Source: Sphaerolaimus hirsutus
Taxonomy: Eukaryota; Nematoda; Chromadorea; Monhysterida; Sphaerolaimidae
DNA: 64,000 nucleotides
Reading direction: 5' to 3'
NCBI GenBank assembly: GCA_964036195.1
Contig: OZ038458.1
Coordinates: 1,984,001 to 2,048,000, forward strand
Positions within the stretch are counted from its first letter, which is position 1. Every line of letters begins with the position of its first letter. The notes beneath the pieces are model-generated. The model had not been told where the DNA came from. It ran no database searches and was given only the letters and a program-made list of their open reading frames with translations. A program made the translations under genes and the position numbers. Below are positions 42,801 through 51,207 of this stretch, piece after piece.

Positions 42801-45800
42801 GGGATTGGACTACCCTTCGTTCTCAGATTCAGTCGAAATCAACGGCTGGTGTTTTTGGCCTAGAAAATAAGGGAGTATCCCAAACAGTGCGCGCTGCAGC
42901 TCTGCGTAGTTTGACAGAAGCCTGGGTTTACCTCGATGTGCACCGAACCGGATTTAGCACGTACATGCCATTGCTTGGCACCTTGCCAGAAACAGCTCGG
43001 TACGCTATGGCACAATTTCATGGGTGCATAGCTGAAGGCATTCGCCTCAACCATGCGTTTGCGGATATATTACCTGAGATTAAGCGCCAAGTTAATGGCC
43101 CTGTTGCTCGTAAGACAAGGAAAGAATTACTGGCACATCTTGGTAATACCCTGGACTCTGCCCGGGACCTCTTGTGCCGCTTAGAGAATTTGGATTTTGC
43201 GCAGTACAATGCCCTCTGTGTAATGCATATCGGTCGGGTCTCAGACAGGTGTACCCCCCAGAAATGTCGGTTGGTGTGTCAGAATCTGCTGAACAATATT
43301 GGTTTTGGATTAGACTGGCTACACCAGTTGCGTGGAAAAACCCCTGTTCCGACACCCAAACCACAACCTTCGAGAGTACTCGAGCCACACCAGAGTGCGC
43401 ACCAACCATCAATGTATACTACCCCGTTGAACCGTAGCATTTCAACTTTACCCCCCGCCTGGAATAATGTCTTAGTAGCCCATCTAATGAGCCCCGATCC
43501 TATGCGGCGCTTGGCGACACATCAGTGGCCGCCTGATCCTTCTATCAAAGTGCAAACTGACCCGCCGCGCATTGTACTGACTGACTTATCCATGCACGCT
43601 TGGGTAGAACCTGTAGGGCCGGAGTTCTCTGTTGGCCCAGTGGCTGAGCTGGATGTCAAAACCACTTGGGTCGGTCGTATTCTGCCTACAGTCGGTATTA
43701 TGGACACACCCTGGGCCATCATTGATCCACGGAACACCGATCTCGTGCGCGCGTATTCTAAGTTGTTGATCGCCGCGTATTTTGAGTCTGAATACATTTT
43801 TCAACTCGTGTTTCGTTATGGCTGGTTCCCAGATAGCTTACTCACTGCATTTCAGCGCTGCGCCTTCCTTGTGCAAAAGCTTGTTGACACGCTTGATCGC
43901 TCTATTAAGCATGGTGAAACGGTAGGCATAACAGACACCTATCCGCTACCCGAACAGTACCATATTAATGGCCGCTTTTTGTATAAGTTGGCTAGTGATG
44001 CCCGTCGCGATTACACACAAGTTGGGGCTAACTACAATAAGTTGGCACGACGATACGGGGCGGTGACTGTGCACACTACTCCGATGCTTCCAATTGACCG
44101 AAATAATCACTTCGAGCATTCTCGCCGTCGCTTACAGTTGCCTACCGCTCAAAACGCTCACTCACAGATGGTCCGGGTAACGAATAGTGGCAGCTATGAT
44201 GCTAACGTAGATATGATTCAGCCGGATGATGTAGGAACGCGGGACAACCAATACGACTTTCTGTTGTCGCACCAGGGTTATCAGCAGCCTGATTCGGCTG
44301 GTGGAGCCCCTGTGCCCGCCGCTGTGCAGGCGCCCCAGCGATTATATCATACGGGACACCAGCACACCGGTAGGCTCTCGGTTCCACCAGCACACCCCAG
44401 CTCTTCTGTAGCACCCACTTCGGCTCTAGATCAACTTAAGTCAGAAATGGACCAGAAATATGCTAATATGCGTGACCAGATGGAGGCTATGAACGCTAAC
44501 ATGCGAGCCCTATTAGACCAAAGGCGTGCTCAATCACGAGCTCAGCCCCAAGTTTCGCAACCAAATGTATCAAATGACCCGCCTAGCACCACAACTAGTT
44601 CAGATGAGGATTTGGCTAAGCGTATTAAGAAGCTTAAGATGCTTGGTTGTCCCATGTTCTCGGGTAAAACGTCTGTTGATGTCAGCCAGTGGCTAGCACA
44701 GTTCACCGCGAAATGTAAGATTTGCAAAATAGCCTCTGACGAAGAAATGGCCTTGACTCTGGCCGCTGTGTTGGAACATGATGCAGCGACCCTGTGTTAT
44801 GGTCAACCACAGGAAGTCCAGACCTCTTTTACGAAATTGGAGTCAGCTCTTAAAGCTCATTTTGGTCAGGCGAAACATGTGCTAGCTACATGCCGAGCGA
44901 TCACACTTATGAACTGGAAACCCAATGATACGATCGATACTGTGCGACGCCGTTTGATGACCGAATCGGCACAGTTAAAAAATGTGAATCATAGCGAGCG
45001 CGAATTGCGTATGATTGAGGGATTTTTGCACGCTTTGGGTCAGCATAACTCTGAGTTGCGTCAATTAGTGGAGTTAAACTCTGCTGCACTTGAGTCTTTC
45101 GACAAGCTGATCCAGCATGCCAAAGTCGCTCAACAGTCCTTGGAAAACCGTAAGCTTGAGCAAGACCACTCAGCTAAGGATACTGAGTTTAAGCGCATGC
45201 GCGATGAACTCTCGCAACTGCGGCAGCAAATGTCTAGTGCACGCATGGGCGATAACCGTCAGCAGTTGGGTGGCGGTATGCTAGCTGGCCAACGGCCAAT
45301 GTTTCGACCACCGATGGATATGCGCCAAAACCCGCGATTTGCTTTCCCTCCGCCACAAGCGCAGCCTAGTGCTCAACCTCCGTTCAATGCACAGCGCATG
45401 CCGTTTAGACCGCAACGGGATATTCCGCCTATGCGTCTACCTCCTGCCGTACAAGGCCCGCGCTTTGCTCCGCGTCCAACAGTTGATGTAGGGCCACCTG
45501 TGGTAGCTATTGACAAGCCCGGTCGACAGCCTCCCAATGCTTACAAGAGCTATTTTTGCGACAAATGTAAAATGTCCGGCCATACCACTGAAGAGTGTGG
45601 TCGTCGTGCAACCGGCCCTACTTCATCTGGCCCTGCACCAGCCCAAACGCCGCGTGAGCCACTTAAGTGCTTTAAGTGCAATAAGCCTGGCCATTTCTCG
45701 CGTGAGTGTCCCGAAAACACGCCTGCGCAGAATGTCAATGAACTGTACGCACAGTATGATATCATACCCGACGATCAAATTGGTTACACTGATTTGCAAG

Positions 45801-48800
45801 ATGATTTAGTTGATGGGGTAGCAGACCCTAACGACTTGCAAGGTTATTATAACGAATACCCTTCGGAAACCATGCATCAGTACCAATATGATTACTCGGA
45901 TATGGTACCACCAGAGACAGACGCATTAGCCGAAGAAGAGAACGACGTGCGTGTAAACTTTCTGGGTTCCTGTCCAGAACTTTATAACCATTCTGACTCA
46001 ACTCCAATAAGTTATTTTGACGTTTGCGTTACGCAGTGGGTGGACACGGCTACCACTGAGCCAAAGGGCGCCGCGCCAAAGTGCCAGGCCTACGTCCCTG
46101 GGACGGCACGCGCGCTCAGTGACTCAGTGACTGGTAGGAGACCCACTGTAAGCTTCTGTAAAACCTTGACTGGTGTTCCCCAGGTCGATCATGTTTGTGA
46201 TTCGATTCCACACCCAAGTATTCCGGAAATTCGCATTCAATCTTGCGAACCTGACCAGACCTCAGCCCTCGCGATAACCACGCAAAAGTCCCAAGCCTAC
46301 GCCCCTGGGATTCGTGATATCGCGAGCACTGATGACCTGGAGCAGGTAGTACTGAGTAGTCCAAAAGGTGCGCAAGTACAAACACAAACGTCTACCTGGA
46401 CACCATCTATTAATATGTTTCGTCCTATCAACCCCGCGACACACACGTCTGTAGTTGCCGCCCTAGATCTCAGCACTTCGGATGCTGGCCGAGAAACTTG
46501 TCGTGACCGTAGGAAATACTATTGGGAACAACTCTCCCCGGATTTAGGTGTTAAGCGCATGGAATACCAATGTAATGCCGCACAAGTGGTAGTAACCGAA
46601 CCATTGGGTGCTCGCTTGCAAAGTGGCAAAATGACGCGTCCAAAGCACACTGTGCGCGATTTAATTACACCTAGTATTTACCACCGCGCCGTAATCCAAG
46701 GTGTAGGACCCTATTTAGTATTAGCTGATACTGGCGCGGAATTAAGTGCCATTCCCGTGTCTTTATTAGAGCAAATTGAGAGCCTTTCAGGGAAATGTTT
46801 AGACCGTCGAATCTTTCAATTGGAAAAACCCCTTGTTTGTAAAGGCTATACAGGACATAAACATACGTTACTGTACTCGATCCAATTGACAGTCTCGATC
46901 GGTACGGAAACACGACGCATAAATTTCGCAATCTCTTTTGAAGGCACTCAATGCATTATAGGTATTGGTGATTATGCTAAATTTTGGTTCCTACCTATTT
47001 GTCCTGGCGCTTGTATGACTCGACCGGTTATGCACAGCAATAAACGATATCTCATCCCGGGCGATGAACCTTGCTTGCTCTATGAAGGGGAAATCCCCTA
47101 CGTAGACACCGGGTTACGTACAGGCGCCATTGCAAAATCAGGTGAAAATATCCCAGAAGCAATTGAACGAGTTCAATCTAGCAATATTTACACTGTAGGA
47201 TCACTTTTAGAGCCGTATTTGGCCCCGAAAACAGATGTAAATAGGCTTTGCTCTTCGTCACCGGTTCCCTATTTTTCGCCAAGTAAGGGCACCGGTGCGG
47301 TTGGGGTTGTTGCAACGGAAAACTGGGTATGCCCACCGCGCTCTGTGTCTTATGTGCCCGCTGAGTTGACAGGTGATCCCCAGGAGATACTCACCACGGT
47401 TCTTTTCAGCCCACATGCACACTTCTCCGAAAATTTCGAAAACACCTTGCTACCATTAGAGAACGGGAATGAGCTCTTTGTCCCCTTTGCAAATCATTCG
47501 GATAAGGAGATGGTCTTATTTGCCTGCCAGTCTCTTGGCTGGGCCGAAGAGGTAGTGGTTGAACCGACTAATGACTTCCATATGAACGAACTCGCAGTTG
47601 AATTTGCCGATGTGTGGTGGCAAACAGTGCAGACACCTCTGTGTAAGGCTCTCTGTGAAGCCAACTTGGCTTCCACGCACGTAGAACCCCCTGAGGACCC
47701 TGTAATTACCGCCCAGTCACCCCCTGAGACTCGATTGCACCAACTTGGGAAAATTCTAGACGAAGGAGTACTTAGTCACCTCCCCTTGGAAAAGCAACAG
47801 GTGTTGCGTGACTGGCTATTAGAACGCCACCACATCTTTTCGCTGTCCGATTTTGATATGGGAGACACAGGCGATATAATTTACCACCCTATCGAAACTG
47901 GAAACTCCCCCCCGATCCAACAGAAAGTCCGTAGATTAGCTATCGGGTTACGTAAGGAAGTTGAACGTCAAGTGCAGCTGTGGCTGAAATTAGGGATAAT
48001 TGAGCCGTCAGTGTCTCCTTGGGCATCCCCGATTGTCCCGGTGCGTAAGAAAAATGGCGCGCTGCGATTATGCGTCGATTACCGTCGTGTGAACCTGGTG
48101 ACTAAGCGTGATTGTTTTGCACTGCCAAACTGTGCTGACCTGATTGACATGGCTGGACTTGTACATCCCCAGTACTTTTCATCACTTGATTTAGCGTCTG
48201 GCTACTTGCAGATGCGCATTGACCCTCGGGATATTCCAAAAACTGCATTTACTAGCCATGTCGGTTTGTTTCAGTATAAATTCATGCCGTTTGGCCTAGT
48301 TAACGCGCCAGCCTCATTTAGCCGGCTCATTGCCAATGTACTTGCGGGATTGGACCCAGACCGCGTGCATTTTTACTTGGACGACGTTTTGGTTTGTGCC
48401 GAAACTGAGGAACGTATGTACTCACTCTTGGACGACGTCTTTGCTCGTTTCGATCGATACACCCTCAAAGTCGGCATTAAGAAATGCGAATTTTTCAAAG
48501 AACGCGTCAACTTTCTGGGTTGCGTCCTAACGAGGGAAGGCATCGAAATGCAACAGTCGAAAATCACCACTATCCAAAATTACCCAGTCCCAGTAACTAC
48601 TAAGGAAATCCGTCGATTCCTGGGCATGTGTTCTTTTTACCGTCGCTGGGTTGAGGGCTTTTCCTTTATTACACGACCGTTGCATTTAAAGATCCAGGGT
48701 GCTAAGACTACTTGGGATGACGAATGTCAGGCGGCCTTCGAAGAACTTAAGAAGCGTTTAGTAGAAGGCCCAATTTTAGCCTACCCTAAAGAGGGTCGCC

Positions 48801-51046
48801 CATTTATTTTGCACACGGACGCTTCGCGCAGTGGCTTAGGTGCGGTTTTGAGTCAAATGGACGATGCGGGCCGCCATCGCGTGGTCGCTTATGGTAGTTG
48901 CGCGTTAAAAGGTGCTGAGAAACGTTACAATACCACGGAATTGGAATGTTTAGCTATTGTCTGGTCGTTGAAATACTGGAAACATTATTTAACACAGCAA
49001 GAAGTGATTATTGTAACGGATCATCGCACGCTTACATGGGCACTGGAAAACCGTTCTGAGAACCCTCGTTTAGACAAGTGGTATGTGTTTTTAATGGCTT
49101 ACCAACCTAAGATCATTTTTAAGCGCGGTAGTGAGAATAGTGTGGCGGATGCGTTGTCGCGTATTGCCGAGTCGGTTAATTTCCATAAGTGGACTGAGGA
49201 TCATTTACAAGGTAAATTCGACCCCGAAGAGGTACCCGCTGGTATCTGCCCCCTGTCCACTTTTACGGATAAGTGGCAAGCGCACCCGTTGAACCAACCT
49301 GAGCCCGATCTGTCTGGATACTCTGCCGTTGAGATTACGAAAATTTCTGACGAAATCCACTACGAATGGCACCCCCCGCTCGGTGTAGGCCATATCCAAT
49401 CCTTGGATAATATACCTCACCCAGCTAATCAGGATAGAACACCAAAAGCGAACACCCCCTCAATTTTCGAAGTTAAGTCCACCCCCATTGAACGATTTAA
49501 CATGACCGGTAAGGATGTTGATGTAATTCGCGATGCAGGTCTCACGATAGACGGTATCGTGGGTTCTACGCTAGAATCCGTCGCTGAGGAAACCCAAAAA
49601 TTTTGGCAACGGATTATAAAAGGTCAGGAAGACGACCCCGATACTCAGTCCATTAAGCTATTTTTGACCACTAGGCAATACACAAAACACGCGCGCTTCA
49701 ATACTTGGTTAGATCGCAACTATACTGGGTTTTGTGTGGCGCATGATGTATTGTGGTTCATGGGAAATGCTAGTCGTCGTGCGTGTCTGGTGGTGCCAAT
49801 AGAAATCACTTCGGAACTTTGCGAAAGATTTCATTCCTGGGGACACCCAGCTGGTCTCAAGTTGTCCATGTGGCTAAGAATTTACTTTTGGTGGTTCACA
49901 CTGACCATGGATGCTCATCGTGCTGTGGATAAATGTCTGGAGTGCGCCACTAGGACAGGACAGGGTCGTAAACGTCTCAACCCGCTCACTCCTATTTCAG
50001 TGGTGGCAGAGCCATTTTTCCGTATCCATATGGACGTTCTAAAAATGCCCATGTCGCAAAACGGTTTTCAGTACGTATTGGTTCTGCAAGATGCATTTAC
50101 GAAATACCCTTGTGCGTATGCTCTTCGATTAAAAGACGCGGAAACAGTGGCGTACCATTTTATGCAATTCGTTTCAGATCATGGTGTCCCACGAGTACTT
50201 GTAACTGACAACGGTTCGGAATTTTGCAATGCAATTTTACATGGGTTGACACAATTTTGGGGGACAGACCATCGCAAGACCACTGTGTACCGACCACAAG
50301 CGAATGCATTAGTAGAGCGTTTCAACCGCACGTTGTTAGACATGCTGGCTAAAATGTGCACTCTGCGCCCCACTGACTGGGATGAGTGGCTTGCCCCTGC
50401 CCTGTACTGGTATAGAGCCATACCTCATGCGAGTACTGGTGAATCTCCGCACTTTTTGGCAACAGGTCGCGACATGCCGCTTCCGGGCGACACGTCGTTT
50501 TTGGAAACGTCGCAACTCGTGTATAACGAACATCCAAAATACCATGAGCGGATTGTCCAGTACACGCGTGAGGCTTGGAAAATTGCCAAAGAGTTGATCG
50601 ATTTGGCACAAGCACAACAAAAAGTGCAGTATGATAAGAAATGTAAGCCTCTGACTTTTGAAGTAGGGCAGCGTGTGTGGTACTTAGCAGAAGGTGTTGT
50701 GACTGGTCCTGCGTATAAACTTGCCCGTCCGTATATCGGTCCTTATCGCATTTTAGAGCTAAAAGGGAAGACAGCCAAAATTAAACGCATCGACCAATGC
50801 GATGCGGCAGCAATTCGTGTTAATCTGGATAAGCTGCTTCCGGTTAAGGATTCGGTAGCTTCTGGTGCGATTTGGACCGGTCGCGCACTGCGCAAGGTAC
50901 GTGAGGTCCCCTTGGAGAGTGAACTGCCGACACATGATGTTTCTGGTGAGAAGGCTGACACTGGTGTGACGCCCGGCGACAAGCCACTGTCAGATGATGG
51001 CATGGTACTCAGAAGTGGTAATCGTGTGCGCGCTAATTCAAAATAA
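39845..51046 (+). CDS. Gag-Pol polyprotein of the giant element (3733 aa)
   Basis: One uninterrupted frame. Residues 1-1550 have no recognisable domain: an internally duplicated acidic region (about 430-570), Pro/Thr-rich linkers and a helical section (about 790-1430). About 1590-1790 resembles a retrotransposon Gag capsid core. Two CCHC knuckles start at C1905 and C1942. An aspartic protease has LADTGAELSAIP (catalytic D2295). RT has FMPFGLVNAPASFSR and the YLDD box at 2844-2847. RNase H has the HTDAS aspartate at 2992. Integrase has an H2C2 region near 3328-3375 and catalytic D3397, D3455 and E3491, a D-x35-E spacing exactly as in functional enzymes; a GPY/F module follows near 3631. All catalytic residues are present, so this copy looks functional. 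A second ATG three bases on has the better Kozak context. The N-terminal extension is several times longer than usual Gag, and hairpins are embedded in the coding sequence. Confidence 0.95.
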   Translation: MMEVACICLHSSDVQLSVFEAWANLVSVSESAPSSEGFWEVDNLEMGPAFDSFEPVSEMFQIQRRATYAEKVQGAGDLVVDSVLPNGEVGCDASQQWLFDHLIMEPAFIEPGICGVFEKTAERLKKTVHPRNLWYLVGKRGKLQPHVIRRKLLQFARPDFVSCGNQVDRKAQKPTSFGVARSKGTKLVKFGRQGSRARGKRRACRAVIDRPVDIMPLVELSELCDYLAGALPSFVVPHVQKVTKSPARCCTFGVIRQDGLHERIVESSDGIGHCPRCCYLAHNDKVVVPGGPLYYIGGPTSGHGTVLHPPFTPPSHRTHSHPPRVQGVVFQLSPMLPCTYWNHKCWLLRKRFERLKCVSRAYYRSISWHTAPSMLQQSQISKFERLRYTMPWQRFLMRILKFSKSFSCPVSVNFQFKTFDTVDVEPELCQSCEKYVTTDYSYDSFDYQYLYLSVDDGAPWSFDDSEESTVLSSPPCASIDSDSLKCQTYVSGIVDQCQFEHDVNLAAGQYSYLPADDGVSESSDDFEFSTEWSLSSHASIDSDSLKCQTDVSGIAGHGQFEHSVDLAASQPSTLDDSTCDTDVALEHVCSTTLSAAQSFQTVFIEDSLNSFEIIDDYMADPAALSGAHTTPDANENYMVHAADINMLQYNSSLGVVTRRRGNSNQQSFFELDGRERARPVGQWASTSRHGVTCSDVGDSVGSRGRMSDLATPAYTAEPGMSYVNESRDTVLRRPDEEFPHATSSPCLSIQSPSRPPTSVCDLSTPVKPPPSNPVNSPQPQPFTGPVRQHRELLTNNQSEIDTMISPLQQACEPTKLWDHLKPSDQCIGDVLQPFEKLLSELDPEINKLDQLLFDLATVTPSDPSQQTTLDNVTSALMTLRTWSQAMLPFRGSLQDSIDRTLSVHLKPRVDSLAGDLQSLLSNFCADANALTKPPVDVSTLAQRQANQQVLAASDPGPARPQSCAYPVQCALAFVQSVLLVSAQSARDWTTLRSQIQSKSTAGVFGLENKGVSQTVRAAALRSLTEAWVYLDVHRTGFSTYMPLLGTLPETARYAMAQFHGCIAEGIRLNHAFADILPEIKRQVNGPVARKTRKELLAHLGNTLDSARDLLCRLENLDFAQYNALCVMHIGRVSDRCTPQKCRLVCQNLLNNIGFGLDWLHQLRGKTPVPTPKPQPSRVLEPHQSAHQPSMYTTPLNRSISTLPPAWNNVLVAHLMSPDPMRRLATHQWPPDPSIKVQTDPPRIVLTDLSMHAWVEPVGPEFSVGPVAELDVKTTWVGRILPTVGIMDTPWAIIDPRNTDLVRAYSKLLIAAYFESEYIFQLVFRYGWFPDSLLTAFQRCAFLVQKLVDTLDRSIKHGETVGITDTYPLPEQYHINGRFLYKLASDARRDYTQVGANYNKLARRYGAVTVHTTPMLPIDRNNHFEHSRRRLQLPTAQNAHSQMVRVTNSGSYDANVDMIQPDDVGTRDNQYDFLLSHQGYQQPDSAGGAPVPAAVQAPQRLYHTGHQHTGRLSVPPAHPSSSVAPTSALDQLKSEMDQKYANMRDQMEAMNANMRALLDQRRAQSRAQPQVSQPNVSNDPPSTTTSSDEDLAKRIKKLKMLGCPMFSGKTSVDVSQWLAQFTAKCKICKIASDEEMALTLAAVLEHDAATLCYGQPQEVQTSFTKLESALKAHFGQAKHVLATCRAITLMNWKPNDTIDTVRRRLMTESAQLKNVNHSERELRMIEGFLHALGQHNSELRQLVELNSAALESFDKLIQHAKVAQQSLENRKLEQDHSAKDTEFKRMRDELSQLRQQMSSARMGDNRQQLGGGMLAGQRPMFRPPMDMRQNPRFAFPPPQAQPSAQPPFNAQRMPFRPQRDIPPMRLPPAVQGPRFAPRPTVDVGPPVVAIDKPGRQPPNAYKSYFCDKCKMSGHTTEECGRRATGPTSSGPAPAQTPREPLKCFKCNKPGHFSRECPENTPAQNVNELYAQYDIIPDDQIGYTDLQDDLVDGVADPNDLQGYYNEYPSETMHQYQYDYSDMVPPETDALAEEENDVRVNFLGSCPELYNHSDSTPISYFDVCVTQWVDTATTEPKGAAPKCQAYVPGTARALSDSVTGRRPTVSFCKTLTGVPQVDHVCDSIPHPSIPEIRIQSCEPDQTSALAITTQKSQAYAPGIRDIASTDDLEQVVLSSPKGAQVQTQTSTWTPSINMFRPINPATHTSVVAALDLSTSDAGRETCRDRRKYYWEQLSPDLGVKRMEYQCNAAQVVVTEPLGARLQSGKMTRPKHTVRDLITPSIYHRAVIQGVGPYLVLADTGAELSAIPVSLLEQIESLSGKCLDRRIFQLEKPLVCKGYTGHKHTLLYSIQLTVSIGTETRRINFAISFEGTQCIIGIGDYAKFWFLPICPGACMTRPVMHSNKRYLIPGDEPCLLYEGEIPYVDTGLRTGAIAKSGENIPEAIERVQSSNIYTVGSLLEPYLAPKTDVNRLCSSSPVPYFSPSKGTGAVGVVATENWVCPPRSVSYVPAELTGDPQEILTTVLFSPHAHFSENFENTLLPLENGNELFVPFANHSDKEMVLFACQSLGWAEEVVVEPTNDFHMNELAVEFADVWWQTVQTPLCKALCEANLASTHVEPPEDPVITAQSPPETRLHQLGKILDEGVLSHLPLEKQQVLRDWLLERHHIFSLSDFDMGDTGDIIYHPIETGNSPPIQQKVRRLAIGLRKEVERQVQLWLKLGIIEPSVSPWASPIVPVRKKNGALRLCVDYRRVNLVTKRDCFALPNCADLIDMAGLVHPQYFSSLDLASGYLQMRIDPRDIPKTAFTSHVGLFQYKFMPFGLVNAPASFSRLIANVLAGLDPDRVHFYLDDVLVCAETEERMYSLLDDVFARFDRYTLKVGIKKCEFFKERVNFLGCVLTREGIEMQQSKITTIQNYPVPVTTKEIRRFLGMCSFYRRWVEGFSFITRPLHLKIQGAKTTWDDECQAAFEELKKRLVEGPILAYPKEGRPFILHTDASRSGLGAVLSQMDDAGRHRVVAYGSCALKGAEKRYNTTELECLAIVWSLKYWKHYLTQQEVIIVTDHRTLTWALENRSENPRLDKWYVFLMAYQPKIIFKRGSENSVADALSRIAESVNFHKWTEDHLQGKFDPEEVPAGICPLSTFTDKWQAHPLNQPEPDLSGYSAVEITKISDEIHYEWHPPLGVGHIQSLDNIPHPANQDRTPKANTPSIFEVKSTPIERFNMTGKDVDVIRDAGLTIDGIVGSTLESVAEETQKFWQRIIKGQEDDPDTQSIKLFLTTRQYTKHARFNTWLDRNYTGFCVAHDVLWFMGNASRRACLVVPIEITSELCERFHSWGHPAGLKLSMWLRIYFWWFTLTMDAHRAVDKCLECATRTGQGRKRLNPLTPISVVAEPFFRIHMDVLKMPMSQNGFQYVLVLQDAFTKYPCAYALRLKDAETVAYHFMQFVSDHGVPRVLVTDNGSEFCNAILHGLTQFWGTDHRKTTVYRPQANALVERFNRTLLDMLAKMCTLRPTDWDEWLAPALYWYRAIPHASTGESPHFLATGRDMPLPGDTSFLETSQLVYNEHPKYHERIVQYTREAWKIAKELIDLAQAQQKVQYDKKCKPLTFEVGQRVWYLAEGVVTGPAYKLARPYIGPYRILELKGKTAKIKRIDQCDAAAIRVNLDKLLPVKDSVASGAIWTGRALRKVREVPLESELPTHDVSGEKADTGVTPGDKPLSDDGMVLRSGNRVRANSK
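40351..40384 (+). repeat. CCTACGYC-loop hairpin inside ORF1 (GAAG/CTTC stem)
   Basis: Core 40,360-40,375: GAAG, loop CCTACGTC, CTTC; CTC/GAG pairs outside. It resembles the U3 copy at 38,287. Confidence 0.7.
41278..41340 (+). repeat. CCTACGYC-loop hairpin inside ORF1, tandem copy A
   Basis: Core 41,301-41,320: CCAGA/TCTGG, loop CCTACGTC. Arms open AATTGATAGTGATTCAC and close GTGGACCAGTGTCAATT. It lies in the first copy of a coding duplication of about 183 bp. Confidence 0.8.
41461..41523 (+). repeat. CCTACGYC-loop hairpin inside ORF1, tandem copy B
   Basis: Core 41,484-41,503 with CCAGA/TCTGG and a loop variant CCGACGTC. The outer AATTG/CAATT pairing is kept although inner arm bases changed from copy A. 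Confidence 0.75.
46054..46121 (+). repeat. CCTACGYC-loop hairpin inside ORF1 between knuckles and protease, copy 1
   Basis: Core 46,081-46,103: the only CCAGG/CCTGG stem, loop CCTACGTC. Outer CACTGAG/CTCAGTG pairs. Confidence 0.8.
46268..46326 (+). repeat. CCTACGYC-loop hairpin inside ORF1 between knuckles and protease, copy 2
   Basis: Core 46,288-46,311: GTCCCAAG/CCTGGGAT, loop CCTACGCC. Outer CTCGCGATAACCACG pairs almost perfectly with CGTGATATCGCGAG, in coding sequence. Confidence 0.85.
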
Positions 51047-51162
51047 GACACCCTGGAAGTTATAATTTTAAGTAACAAGTAATATATGTGAGATCGTAGT
51101 TTAAGTTTCTCTCTTGTCTAAGTTTCGTTTTAGTTTTCAAACAACCTGTGGTTAGACCACGC

Positions 51163-51207
51163 AAGGGGGGAGGAGTGTGATGCCAGAGGTCCGGTATAGT
51201 ATGTAAC
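51163..51207 (+). repeat. Internal polypurine tract plus LTR-start-like sequence
   Basis: AAGGGGGGAGGAG followed by TGTGATGCC and GGTATAGTATGTAA closely matches the 3' polypurine tract and LTR start at 63,690-63,757. It lies 117 bases after the Gag-Pol stop, where a normal gypsy element would have its 3' LTR. The likeness ends after about 35 bases. Confidence 0.75.

Noticed and set aside
39845..51046. Gag-Pol as a functional env-bearing retrovirus
   Set aside because: Neither ORF1 nor ORF2 shows a signal peptide plus membrane anchor; the element has no recognisable env.
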